The notes: a model not told the origin generated them from the letters alone. DNA of 53,058 nt from Saksenaea vasiformis B4078 (GCA_000697055.1 JNDT01001306.1:1-53058), one strand, 5' to 3'; counted from the stretch's first letter, positions 35,754 through 47,789 are shown. Numbers and translations: made by a program.

Positions 35754-38588
35754 TTACTGAACTTCATTTTCTTCTAGCTTTTTCGATGCTGGTCTTTTCT
35801 CGCGTTCAAGGATGCATCCAAAAGCAACAAACCAATCGTAAAGATTGATCATCCGACCACATTCAAGATACAGTTTGTACAGGATGCAGGTATCGGGCTC
35901 TGACGGCAGGATATGTCCACGTTTATCACCAGAACAGCATTCACAATTGAGATAATGTCCAGCCTGGGTCAAAGCAGTCTGGGTGGCTGCTCGAGGCTGT
36001 GCTGCAAACGACTAATCGATACTAATAAGTCCTGATAGAACACGTGGCAGATTTTTACCTTTTCGTGTAGTTTCACGCTGGTGTAGTACACCAGCTCGTA
36101 CATTGGTAGACTTGTAAATGGTCGAAAGGAGGTGCTATCCATCTTTCAGTTCACATGCTGCACATTCATTTCTCTGTTCGCTGACTTACCTAAATAATTC
36201 GTTTATCCAGTCTGCAATGGCCATGTTGATCTTGGAAACTTCAGTTCCTTTTTTCTTCAGATGCTCAATCGACTCTAGCTCTACTTTCTTTGCAGTTTCT
36301 GTTTCACGACTTCCATGTGTATCTGGCAGTACCATCCCTTCCAGCCGTCGTGCTTTTTTTGACATGCGTGCACTGTCTACTTCATTTGCACCCAGTAAGG
36401 TCTGCAAGCGTTCGTCCCACTCTGTCAGTTTTGCACACGCGTCCTCGTTGATCGTTTGAAATTCTTCACGTTCCACGACCTCGCGAATACTTGCTAATAA
36501 TGTTCCGATTGAATCTTTATCCAACTTTCGGATATGTCTAACCAGTGAAGACGTAATCTGATAGTTATCATTCAAGCCTTCGCGCGACTCAAGCGCGTCG
36601 AGCAGTAGCATGCGTTTTGCCTTTTTCTTAATCGAAGCAAGCGGAAACTGGGCTTGCAGGATCCGGACAAGCTCCATCCCTAATTTTAATTGCCGCTGGT
36701 ACCGCCTGATGTTGCAGAGGAACGTTGGCAGCGCTGTTGTCAACAGATAATCGTCATCGTCCAACAGTAACAATGCTTTCTGGGGTTCGGAGTCACAAAT
36801 ACTATCAATGTACGCCCGGAATGAAGTCAGCATACGTAAACTTGTCGTGTGATCGTTGCTTAGGATATCTGTCTCGGTCCACTCCGCCAGCCTCTGTTTC
36901 ATTTCCGCTTCGGATAAGCCAACGAGGGAAAAGAAAATCGACAGAGGATTTCCATAAAAATGATGCATCAGCGCATACTATTCCGTTCTAATCAGTACAA
37001 CTTTCTCCACACCGGATTTTTTTTTGTTTTTTTACCTTCAAACTTGCTGTAACTTTACCCATAGAAAAGTCATGGAGATAGAAATGGTCAAGCAAGAACT
37101 TGTATGGTCGAGGTCCAAATTTAAGCGTATCAGGTGCATCAATAAATACCTTATTATAGAGAGAATCATTTAAGTCATGATGATTTGCTGGATAATTCGT
37201 TTTAGACAGCTTACTGTTTCGAGGACTCGGTTGAGCCACGTGTCGCTCTGCTGCAACCAAAATTTCTCGATACGCAAAAGACCTAGCGTCGATTTGCTCA
37301 GCGATTGATGCAGGATCTCGGTCGATGTTGCAACACCAATAATCAGAACAATAGGGATGCGTGTACGATATTCACTAGAAATTGCCCACACAGTCAGTAT
37401 CCTTGACATCTTTCTCTCCTTCTTGTAAACACTTGCCTGCAGATCGTGACAAAATCTTGAACTACTGCAGGTTCAAACGACTCAAAATCTTGGAGTACGA
37501 TTACAAGATTCGGCTTATGGCGACCTCCAGCAGCATGCTTGTACCATCCTTCGAGTAACTGTAAGTCATAGTTTGGCAATCGCGAAGTCTTTGTTGCATT
37601 TGACCCCAGTTTGTAAGGCGTTTCAATAGACTAAACGGCACAGATATATATGTTACTCGGTTCGCCCTCTACCTCTTCATTTTGATTGTCACCTACTTCG
37701 ATCGCATTGTCCTCCAAAGACTCATCATCCGCTTCCGCATGCTTCGACATATCTGCGTTTTGTAAAAACTGTTCAATCATTGTTTTCATCATTGCCTTTA
37801 AGGTAATGCACTCGTTGGATCGCAGTAATGCCACATAATTCCTTTTGGTTCCCGAGGGGTGTGAAAGAGATGTTGTAATCTGCATAAACTGTGTGTCATG
37901 ATCGGGAGTGTTGATACCTAGATCATAGCTTAGCAAGATTATCCTACCGCACGCTAGCACATACCGGCAAACACAAGAGCTGTAGGGATTTCGTGAAAGG
38001 GCAAAGAAACTAGGCTGTTCTTTCCGGTCAGTATTATTGAATATACATCGCTATTCCCTTACCGGTCCTTATCGGCAGCAGAGTCATAGGCAGTATCCAC
38101 AAAGGACTTAATTTCTTCCACTGTATGTCGGTTCATGTCGAATCGAATATCCTATATCCAAACTCAGTGTCCGTTCGGCCTTGTATTCACCATAACAAGT
38201 TACATTAATTATGTTGTTCGTCTTCTCCCACGTTGCTTCAAACGCTCTTTTCCTCTCCAGCATAGCCTTGATGGGTTCCTGTCCTCCAAACAATTGCTCG
38301 AAACCTAAATGTAACATGGCACTGCTGTCTGCCGGCTGTTTTGACACTTTCGCATCTGGAATCCCGTTATATTAATTGGACCCGTTATGCTTTTCGCTTT
38401 TGTGAATACCATGTGTAGCCGTCTGTTTCCGTTTCCTCGACTGCTGAACGTGAATGTTCTTCTTCGACTTGGGTAATATTAAAAAGCAACCCTGACCACC
38501 GACTTTTAGCCACAAAAACTTGTGATAATAAGAGATCTACCTCCGAAATGGAGTCGAATTGGTCCTTGGGGGACGTACTAGTTGCCAT
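35754..38588 (-). CDS. ORC3: Origin recognition complex subunit 3
   Basis: Subunit of the six-protein ORC that marks replication origins and loads the MCM helicase. Exons (minus): 38588-38541, 38491-38410, 38355-38197, 38120-38063, 38014-37965, 37917-37697 (or to 37673), 37630-37437, 37374-37215, 37149-37036, 36977-36190, 36134-36059, 36011-35754; 735 aa (743 with the alternative donor), near the usual ORC3 size. Family blocks: N-terminal [81 protein letters not shown], and the C-terminal [17 protein letters not shown] and [19 protein letters not shown]. The intron 37375-37436 uses a GC donor (AG|GCAAGT). The 3' half is duplicated upstream at 32.0-33.8 kb as a pseudogene. Confidence 0.93.
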
Positions 38589-39301
38589 GCTGTCAAAACC
38601 AATACGTTACTTTTCTGGGTGGTTGCAACCACTTAGGCAAGAAAAACCGTCAAAAAAAGCCGTCTCGCACTGGATTTCTCTGCATGCGATAATCCTTATT
38701 TCTTTTTCCTTTTTCTTCAAGCAGAATGCCTCTGCTCACAACAGTTTATTGTTTTCTTTCCAATTGATATTGAAACTGAATAAGGCACTATTTCAAAGCA
38801 GCTTTCTTCTGTCAATCTTAAGAGAGAGTTTTCAATTATCCTTTGCAGCGGTAATAGAGTAGAAACATAAGTTATATATACTGGTGACAGCAAGGCGCTC
38901 TATGAGTTCATCTCTTTCATCATATGAATGGATCGTGCTGGAAAAACGGGCAGCATGAACTTGCTTTCATGTGAGAATGAAAAATGGTGTGTGAATCTTG
39001 TTTCTCTTAACAGAGCGAGAAACCGTTATGTTCTGCATAACATAAACCTAAAAAATTTACTAATGCATGGTGAGACAAAAGAGAGTCTTTTGTACCGAAA
39101 AGTACTATGGAGAAGTAAAAGAGGACGCTTTGCGATAAGGAAGTATCGATAGCTGAGTATCTAAGCATCAGCTTAAAAAAGGAAAAAAAAGCCAGTAATT
39201 GGTGTTTGGCCTCCGGGGTCTCACTATGACTTCATCGACGTAACATTCACAAATTTAAAGCGTTACCATTCTCTTTCACCGTCACCAATTCTTTTTTCTT
39301 T
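38589..39301. other. Divergent intergenic region
   Basis: Promoters of ORC3 (-) and the small mitochondrial-type gene (+). Open frames here overlap the ORC3 start on the opposite strand or lack family features. Confidence 0.45.
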
Positions 39302-39670
39302 ATGCAACCATTACTATCAGTGACCATCCGAAATAGGACGGTACTTCCGGCACGACAATTTATCACAGCATCTCTCCAACGATATTCAACAAGCGAAAAA
39401 AGAAAAGACGTTTCTGATGACTATTTAAAGAAACTTCAAGAATCAGACTTTGAAGATCAAATGAAAGGCGATAAAGTTAGCGGCAAATTTTGGTCGGGAG
39501 ATGTGGGGAAGCCTGATAATGCAGATACCACAGTAAGCCCAACTTGTTCATACAATTGGTTCCTCATCCTATGTGTTTAGAACATAAAAGATAGTGTTGA
39601 AACACCACTCCAGGGAAAACGCAAACCAACGCGCAGAGAAAAGGAAAGTGTTCATCCTACAAAAAAGTAG
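39302..39670 (+). CDS. Small probable mitochondrial protein, function unknown
   Basis: Two exons (39302-39532 and 39581-39670; 48-nt GT-AG intron) give 106 aa. The first 30 residues are rich in Arg, Ser and Thr with no acidic residue, the pattern of a mitochondrial targeting presequence, ending near LQRYST. The rest is hydrophilic: a short acidic segment (SDDYLKKLQESDFEDQ), GKFWSGDVGKPDNADTT, then a Lys/Arg-rich tail (GKRKPTRREKE). No membrane segment and no family recognised; the charge pattern does not match the F1-ATPase inhibitor or the SDHAF4 motif. A real gene is supported by the presequence, the clean splice and the size, but identity is open. Confidence 0.6.
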
Positions 39671-41082
39671 CTGCGGATCAAAAAACGGACAGCTAGCATT
39701 GGAGCAGAGAGGAGAGAGAAAGTTATGCTGGTAACCGTATCTACTCGGTATTCCTCGAATAAAATCCATTACCGACAGCCTTTCTCATGAAGTTGCCATG
39801 CACTCTCCCGCGAGAAAAACAAGAGATTTCTCATGTCTTACTTTACTTGATTGGGCAAATCCATTTCCCTGTTTTGGAATTTCCTTCGGGGGAGACAGGT
39901 CTTAACAAGTTTTACACGACAAATTGACCAATAAGTTGCGAAAGAGACCATACAGAAAGGGATCTAGAATTAAAGCTTATCAACACACTCTCTGTACGAA
40001 ATGTCATTCTGGAGTCTAAGGACTTTCGCATACTGGTCAGAGAGTTTTCTGAAGACAAACAGAATTTAGTTTAGCATGAATCACCGAGAGCTGCATTTAG
40101 TAGTCATCTGAACGCTCGAATACACAAAAGCATAACATTCACATTTATCCACGGAGTTTCAATGTATGTTGAATGCTCAGCCGAAGAGCTAAAGAATATG
40201 TCAGCGATTTTTGGCCACGGCGTATGTTCAATAAATGATGTGATGGGAGCCGAGATGACGCTGTAAATTGAGTATGAGCTCTTGCAACAAATCTGTCACA
40301 AGCTCAGAATGAGTGGGTTAAGGAGTTACTCGTCTTAAAAGTTCTATTGGACTATCATTTCACTCTATATGATTCGAGATTCTCCTTGGCTACAACGCTG
40401 TCGTTGCATCTCATAAAATATTCATCTATCTGCGTTTATCATCTGGAGTGAACCAGAAAAAAGTCTGAAATGCCATTGCTCGCCGTGCAAAATCGATACC
40501 GTTTATTGAGGGCCTCATTTTACCTTGTCTACCATACATACACAGGAAGCATAACAGAATGGAGCAGATAGTAGCCAGTTAATTGATAGAAGAAATTTTG
40601 ACAGTTAGAACAAATGGTAAATATTTCATCGTCCCTTCCTATTGTAACGCCTACCAAGTATTACTTTCCCTTCATGACCGACGCGTAGCATTTGGCTTTC
40701 CGGCGCACCACTACAAGCTATGGTAAAGAAGGCCAGTAATGCCAGGACGACACACGCTACAAAGGGGTTTCTTCTTTTGTGTTTCTGGGACATAAAGACC
40801 TCTAAAGCGTGCTACATCTTCCGTCCTTGCGTGTTGTTATAACTAAGAACACAACAATGTTTAGACTTCATGTAGGCATCTATTCACCGTAAAAGCTCGA
40901 TTTTGCGCGTGATGCTCGCAATCACGCTTCTTAACTTCAGTGAAGCTGTGTCTGTCTTTGCAAGTTAAGGCAAACAACATGAAATACTCCAGAGCTTCAT
41001 TCATCCCTGTAAAAGGACGAGGTTTATTATGATGATCCTAACAAGTTGTAGGTACAAAATGTTACTGTAAATAAAAATATTA
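39671..41082. other. Gene-free stretch
   Basis: No gene, tandem repeat or RNA gene recognised. The part near 40700-41080 is the downstream flank of the Fanzor remnant on the minus strand and would be a place to look for a guide (omega) RNA or an element end, but no clear structure was seen by eye. Confidence 0.4.
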
Positions 41083-42165
41083 CTATCTTCTATATTGAGT
41101 TTTTTTTTTTGGCCGTTGCAATTCTGGTGGACGTTGATCCTCGTTGTGCATCATGTGGATGAAGGTCCGTCGAATGTTTTTTGCGCCTAACACATCACGA
41201 TTCCAGCGGACACCGCAGATACCGCGCTTGAGTACGGCGTGCAGCTCCGCACCGGCGCTACCGTGTTTATCTCTTTTTTCTTTTTCCTTGTGCAACTCCC
41301 TTTGTCGGCAGATCGGACATACTTGAGATGTCAAATATTCATCAACCATGACGACTCGGGTCGTCAACTATATTATGGAGTTAAACTACGATGGTCCCTA
41401 GGCACATCGACTTGCTTGTCGCTGCTTTGCCAAATAATAAAGCTTGTTCCTCATGGTCCTTGCTGAAGAAGGAGGCTTTCCTTTCATCGAGGAATAGGCC
41501 GCACCATTTCCAAAAGCAATTATAATTGGACGTTGTGAGTCGTCGACCCGGTCATGGCTATTGAGGGGTCTCCATTTTTCTTTGGTTTTGGACTTCTTCT
41601 TTGATTGTTCATGCTTTTTTTTGCTTGGCTTTCGCTGGTACTTATTACTCCCGGATAGGAGTCGCTTCGCAATTTCTGTTGTACCCTTCTGCTTTTGGAT
41701 ATAGCTTTTCCATTTGATTCGGCTGAACCTACATCCATATTAGAAGCAAAGCATATACGTAAAGATTCTTACCGAAGGTCTTCATCACAGAAGTTGGTTA
41801 TCATGGAGTGATGCCGGAAGCGATATTGCAAAGACTCCAACAATACGCTCACATCGGTAGACTTCAAGGTCGGTATATCATCAATCACCTTTTTCACTGC
41901 AGTCTCCATCCATGTACTACTTGCCCAAGCGAGTTGCATTGTTATACCCACAGATGTCATAATACTCAACAGTACTCGTTTTGCGGGTCCGATGAGGCGC
42001 CATCTCGTCACCGTCTACAGCCATGAAAGTATCGGTGACCCTAGTGTCGACTCCCCATATGCAAGCGTTTTGCGCAAGACCTTCCAGATCCGCCGGTGTC
42101 AAAGGTTTTGACGGGGATTCACTTTTGGGGCGTTTGAAAGAAGACGTTGTTGAAAGATCCTGCAT
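41083..42165 (-). pseudogene. Fanzor (eukaryotic TnpB-like RNA-guided nuclease) remnant, 5'-truncated
   Basis: The C-terminal nuclease half of a Fanzor is visible on the minus strand. The RuvC-I block (WGVDTRVTDTFMAVDGD, carrying the first catalytic Asp) is followed by TRKTSTVEYYDICG. A one-base frameshift near 41925-41935 breaks the frame. The frame then resumes with METAVKKVIDDIPTL to DEDLR, a 44-nt intron (41729-41772), then FSRIKWKSYIQKQKG, a Lys-rich stretch and PIIIAFGNGAAYSSMKGK. A probable 51-nt intron (41355-41405) leads to the RuvC-III/zinc-ribbon end VMVDEYLTSQVCPIC and WNRDVLGAKNI, with the last Asp. In the second zinc knuckle one expected Cys is Arg (KRGICG). The large N-terminal domain that binds guide RNA is missing; a minisatellite occupies that position. 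Known Fanzors are programmable DNA endonucleases, but this copy is probably inactive. Confidence 0.75.
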
Positions 42166-42250
42166 GAAGGAGAATATACAAAAAAATTTGCAAGAATCGT
42201 TTTCAAGAAAATCGGTCCTCGAGAAGAACTAACCCCAAAGGAACTCATTC

Positions 42251-42490
42251 TCAAGCAGAAATGTCCTCAGCAAGTAACGATCTCAAGAAGTAACGATCTC
42301 AAGAAGAAACATTCTCAGGAAGTAATGACCTCAAGAAGTGACATCCTCAAAGGGCGATGTCCTTGTGAAGAAAAGTTCTTGAGAAGTGACGTCCTCAAGA
42401 AGAGATGTCCTCAAGAAGAGAAGTCATCAAGAAGAGAAGTCATCAAGAAGAGAAGTCATCAAGAAGAGAAGTCATCAAGAAGAAAAGTAT
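42251..42490. repeat. 16-bp minisatellite, about 15 units
   Basis: Fifteen head-to-tail units of 16 bp with consensus TCAAGAAGAGAAGTCC. The last four full units before the final one (42411-42474) are identical TCAAGAAGAGAAGTCA, and divergence increases toward 42251. The array lies immediately upstream (in minus-strand terms) of the truncated Fanzor. Its open frame on the plus strand (Arg/Lys/Glu/Ser-rich) is a by-product of the repeat. Confidence 0.9.
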
Positions 42491-45031
42491 CCCAAGGACA
42501 TTCATCCAAACGAAAAAGAAGACATTGCCAGATGAAGCACTGTAGTCAAAAGACAAATAACCATTTGCAAGACGCGAAGCCATCAAGAAGACACGTAGAA
42601 AAATAGGCGCTTGCGGAAACTGTAACAAAAATCTTTCCAATTGCAAGTGTTGCACATCGACGCAACGTCCAAATTTCGAACCTGCGTATCAGATCCATGG
42701 AGTTTGCTGTTCGATCTTCACTTTGCAGTAGCCCGGGGAGGCCCCGGACCCCCAAGATTGCACCACTTCATGACCATCATGGTTGGCTCGGCCCAAAGGG
42801 CCTCGCACCTCAATTGCCAATATAATGGGGCAGTACTTCCTCAGCTGGAAAGCTGAAACACATGATAAGTCTCTTATAGCCAACTGCTGATATAATCTTT
42901 TCTGTGTTCCTGGGGGAGAACCCCAGAACCCCCAAGAGCGCGATACCGGCTCGCTGCGGGGGAGAGATCAGTCCGTCCGTCCGTCCGCCAGTCAGTGAGT
43001 CTCTGGTTGGGATGTCAAGGGGTGGATGCCAATGAACGGACGGCGGGTTTTTATTTTTTCTGAGCGAATGAGAAGGCAGGGAAAAAGGGAGAAAGCTGAG
43101 GGTGGGGGCGAATGAGAAGGGCGGAAAACGGGTGGATTGCAAACAGGGCACCGCCGATTATTACAAATAGAAGGAGGCGACAGTCGACTGGCGACCGGCT
43201 AGGTCGCGATAATACGGATTCTATCCTGAGATGTCACTTGGTCGGGGGTTGGCATGCGCCGCGAAACTGTAGTTTTGTGAGCCGTTCCAAAGTCGAATCG
43301 TTGTCTCACTATCTGATAGCTGAATCTGACAGCGCTCTGGGGAACTTTTACATCAAAGGATCTTGTTGGATGATCAGCCGTCTGAGGACTATTTAGCTGA
43401 TGCGACTGAATATTCAGCTCTTTGGGAACGTCTTCTTGATTTGAAAGTGGTCAGCCCTTTGTGGTAGATTCAATTATCTTTCGTATCAACCAATATATAT
43501 AGAGATGGCAGTACGATAAAGTGAATCGTTGCGTCTATTGGAAAAGGGAAGTCTATTCTTATATTGCTGCTATTTGTATTTAATAACTACGTCCTTTTTA
43601 TACTAGATATCTTGGAAGGAATTTCAAATATAATATTGTAAGATCTATCAATCACCAAGAGGCCTCACCGGATTTGTATGAACTGCCTATCGCCGCTCAT
43701 GGCAAAGGTATAATAGCTAGTGATCCTTCGTCAATATCATGCATAATAAATACGTCAATGCTAAGATTTTGCACCGTTCGGTACTTTTCGGCTCTCCAAT
43801 GGAATCGAACCAAACCATGATAGTAGTGCAATCGAGCTGGACTGACAAGCTTTTAAAAGCGTACTTCTTACTATTAAAAGCGTCTTTTCTCCGAAGTCTC
43901 TGCAAGTATTGACGACGATCGAATGCCTCCATGTATTTATGCAAAAGAAAACGGCGCCCTCACTTTTAATTTTTATGTAATATGCTATGGTTGTTTGTCT
44001 GTAACTTCGCGCTGGATATCTAACGCGGTATTGTTTAACTTTTGTTCCTGGTTTATTGTTGTTTTGTGGGTGTATTGAAAATTAGCAATAGGTCTCCAGC
44101 GATACACGTATTTTAAAAATAAATAATAGTAATAAAAGAAATTTACAGGGAACATAGAAATTATCTCATTGCCTACTGGCAGTGTAGCTGTTTACCTTGA
44201 TACACATTATCAGTTTCGAAATGATGACTTCAGGACATTTAATGCAAGCAAGTTGCGACAAGCCATCATTTGAATTATTTTCAGTCATTCCCTCGAAGTC
44301 AGATTAGGTAAAACAAAACAACTTGTAATATCTGGGCCAGCAATGTCTCACTCATACAAAATTCAAAAATGGCTACGCTGAGTAAGTGAGACTCGAGAAA
44401 GGATTGTTTTACTGTATTAAAATAATTGTTCTATTATTTAAATAATTCACAGTGCTTGTGGGGAATAGCGGGATAGAGGAAGTTAGAGATTTCTTTAGAT
44501 GATCCTTTACTAGACCGGGATCATTATGTTTATCCTGATGTATTCTGTGTCCGCTGGTATCTCAGCAACAGATAGGTGGGATAAGACATGTCTAGAACCG
44601 TGCTCTAATAAAGTAACCACTCTCAGTACCTTTTGTCTGTTCTGACGTATTGTTCTAATTACTGTGTAGTAATGTAACTATGTCGGATATGACAATCTGA
44701 TCGGTCGTCTTGCTCTGTCTTAGTTGCATAGTAAGTGTCTTTTTATAGCCTTACATATAAGTTATTCTTTCCTTGTATTTCATGCATTCTAGTATAAGTG
44801 ATAACCAAATAACGCACTCTGTCCAATGTCCGCATGTTATTTTCCCTATCCCATTGGCCCAAAGAACAGTACGCATCAATGACCGGTTCTGTTGCCTGCG
44901 AGCTGGGTTTTCGATCCCCTCATATGACTGCCCTTTTCATACCTGGTAAACAACCTTCCTCCCCTCTACCTCCACATTGGTAAAATAACCCTTGTCTCGA
45001 CGTGAACAATCTTTAACCTAGCTCGCTAGAA
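42491..45031. other. Gene-free stretch with GC-rich palindromic patches
   Basis: No recognised gene. Two related G/C-block motifs occur at 42732-42756 and 42909-42936, both ending in CCCCCAAG and able to fold back (GGGG blocks against CCCC blocks). GTCC reiterations occur at about 42971-42986. A 75-codon minus-strand frame at 43717-43944 is unrecognised. Confidence 0.4.
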
Positions 45032-45343
45032 ATGTTGCGTTCATTGTCTCACATTGCCAGAAGGTGCTATTCCTCCGCTGCCGCTCCTCGCGACTATACT
45101 ATCACCCGCACAGCTAATCAGGGTCTGCCAGTGTACTCTGACATTAAGAACGGAGGAACAGAACAGATCACCATCATTCGCCGTATTTATGGCGACGCCA
45201 GTTTGTTGAAAAACGATCTTGCCGAATTATTTCCCAATGCGCCGGCAAACCACATTAGAGTCAACCACCGCAACAACCAAGTGATCGTGAAAGGTATCTT
45301 CGTTAACGAAATCAAGGAATGGTTGATCCAGAAAGGATTTTAA
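45032..45343 (+). CDS. IMG2: Mitochondrial large-subunit ribosomal protein mL49
   Basis: Intronless, 103 aa. A short Arg/Ser-rich mitochondrial presequence (MLRSLSHIARRCYSS) is followed by the complete mL49/Img2 domain: YTITRTANQGLPVYSDIKNG, GGTEQITIIRRIYGDA, a central LAELFP segment, and the ending VIVKGIFVNEIKEWLIQKGF. Size and order match the family. It acts in the mitochondrial ribosome large subunit. Loss of the yeast homologue is known to compromise mitochondrial genome integrity. A C/T-rich stretch precedes the ATG. Confidence 0.93.
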   Translation: MLRSLSHIARRCYSSAAAPRDYTITRTANQGLPVYSDIKNGGTEQITIIRRIYGDASLLKNDLAELFPNAPANHIRVNHRNNQVIVKGIFVNEIKEWLIQKGF

Positions 45344-46570
45344 GCAATGCTGCTGCGATTACCTCATTTGCGCTTTAACAACAAAGATATTGTACATTAA
45401 ACATTCAACTACGGCAGGATTAGACACTACCGCCACACCTCGATTGAAAAGTAAAGCAGGAACTCCTTTTTTTTAAACTATAATATAAGTGGGTCCTACG
45501 GAAACGGAAGTCTGTGCGTGTTATTAAATATGGAGATAATGACGGTGGTGTGTGGATGACATGTATATTTTATCATGGAAAATGGAAGCGAGGGCAAAGA
45601 TGATGATGGGGAACCGGGCTTCGATAACAAAAGTGCATGCGTAGACGGATACGCAGACGATAACTTGCTCATTCCGTTCAGCGCTGGGTACAAGGATACG
45701 TTACTATTCAGATAAAGTATACCCCAACTGTTCATAGGCAGACGATCTGTAGGACTATGATTTAACATTTTGGATCAACCGATCAACGTTTGCTTCATAC
45801 TTTTATTCTTGCAAGATTTACAAGTTATGATGAGATGGTCGCTCAAAGAATATAGTCCGCCTTATTAATAGTATTTCTTAACAATTTTCTTGCGACCATA
45901 ATCTGTCGGTATTGTAGGTCACAAGAGACTCGCATTTACTGACATTGTAACCCTCGAATTTATTCTTTATACTTGTTCCCATGGTGAATAAATACAGTCG
46001 TAAAGAATCGTTGAAAGGCTTCGAAGATTTTTGTATTTTTTTTCTTTTCACTGAGATTCTTTTTTCTTCTGATCCAGCATGCTGATCACTAGAGAAAATA
46101 ACTTACCTGAATCGTTTATCTCTCTTCGAGAGCGTCTTACTGAATTGCTTTGAAGAATATTGCCGTAAGTGATCCAGATATAATTATACACGGCATTAAA
46201 TCTCCTTGTAGTATAACTCGGAGCAATGCAGCTATTTTTCTTGCCTTTTCTCCATCCTTGTGATGCTGTTGTTGTATCGTGTAGTCGTAAATGTTGAAAT
46301 AAAAGTGTGGAAAACAAGGAATACAATGAAACCGAAGTGTAGGGGAGTTTATTCTGGAATCAGAACAAGAGATCAAGACTACACTAGGTGGTGATATTTA
46401 TATAACGCTGGATCGCGTCAGTAACGGAGTTCCTGAGTTAGTTCAGATATGTTTAATTAAACATCCGCTTATAATCGCACTAGACCATTTGATATAGCTG
46501 AATACTATACAGATTCACAGTTGTACCAATCAATACCAGATAACTGGTGTTACGCTGGAAATTTCGAGTA
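45344..46570. other. Gene-free stretch
   Basis: Holds the 3' flank of mL49. Both strands between 45500 and 45770 are open over about 50-90 codons without family features. No repeat shared with the rest of the window until about 46580. Confidence 0.4.
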
Positions 46571-46684
46571 GTTAAGTTCTTAGGTAGACTTCAGCGATAT
46601 GACAGAAGCGGTGATAAGAAAATAAGAATGAATAAAAGTTCGGTTCAGATAAGAGTTTAGTTTTGTGGAATTTAGTTCGATGTT

Positions 46685-47310
46685 AGTGAGCACCAGGTGT
46701 AGATTTGAGTCGAACACCAAGACTTAGAGTATTTATCAATGAAGATAAATGAAAGAAAAGAAAAAGAAAAGAGGTTGTCGATAAAGATAAGATTGGAAGA
46801 GTTTCTGTTTGATAAAAGAATCTGATTCATTAGTTAAATCGTTTGTATGGTTATCTATGATCTCGTGTTGGATCTGTCAAATGTAGGTATCAAATAGAGA
46901 TAAAAACAGTATTCTTCGAGTGATCAGCAGGCTGGATCAGAAGAAAGAAAAGAGATTCGACAAGAAAAAAAATAAAAAAAAATTAAAATAAAAAAGGGAA
47001 GACAGTGGAATTGTCGCCACTTGTCAGGAAAAAGAATAAAATAAAAAGAAAAAGAATCAATAGATTCTGGTTAATGGTAGTTTCTTGAGAATAGCCAATG
47101 GAGGCAGAGCAAATAAAAAGGCAGCTTGAAAAATAAAAAAAAACCTTTGGAAAAGACCTTTTTGAGTACTTATAAAAAACCAAGAAAAAGATGTTATTTT
47201 AACCTGTTGATTTATTGAACAAAAAGATGGAGTATTTATACAAAAATTGGTTGATACAAAAAAAAATATCTATTTTGAAACTGAATTTTTTCAGGTTACT
47301 TTGTTGCTGA
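46685..47310 (-). repeat. LTR family B, minus-strand copy 1
   Basis: Shares with the copies at 49.15-49.89 kb and 47.95-48.53 kb the block order TATA-like TATTTATAC (read as GTATAAATA on the minus strand), a leader with GTTATAACAG, AAAGGTCTTTTCCAAAGG, TTATTCTCAAGAAAC, T-rich tracts, and finally TGGTGCTCAC (here GTGAGCACCA at 46686-46695). TGGTGCTCAC begins with TGG as a tRNA primer-binding site should, so the last element may be the PBS of an LTR retrotransposon. Ends were not resolved to the base. Confidence 0.65.
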
Positions 47311-47402
47311 ATTATCTATCTTGCTTTTTTATGAATTTTTCTGAGTTGCTTCATTGCTGATTTACCTATATTGCCTCATTACTAATTTACTCATGTTGCT
47401 AT

Positions 47403-47546
47403 ATGTTGTATTTCAACATCCTCTATTCACTGTCAGATACATTGCTAGCCAATGATCGATACATTACCATAAAGAAATTCTATTTCTACTCCAAAATTAC
47501 CTTGAACACAGACTGTAGACTTTCAATTGCTTCCATATTAGCACTT
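47403..47546 (+). repeat. Repeat family C, GC-richer copy
   Basis: Counterpart of 740-885 (see there). It keeps C at most sites that are T in the 0.7-kb copy. Confidence 0.7.
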
Positions 47547-47789
47547 ATCCTGGTGTAGCGTGCTATTTTTTACTCTCAGGCAATCTTGCCACTATTTCTA
47601 TTTTTCTCAATAACATTGACATTATTTCATTTTTCTTTTCTTTCTTATTCTTTTAGTGAAACACTCTAGCTGCTATCATTAGGCTCTCAAAATCCCATAC
47701 AAATTGACATTCACTCTGACAACGGTACATGACCTCTGGTACCACTCCCAACAAGATCCCAAACCTTATCCAAAGGCACATCCACTCAA

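Noticed and set aside
42251..42490. Regular repeats as a CRISPR array
   Set aside because: Units are contiguous 16-mers without unique spacers, in a eukaryotic context.
42325..42606. Arg/Lys/Glu/Ser-rich 93-codon open frame as a gene
   Set aside because: It is created by the 16-bp minisatellite and has no support outside it.
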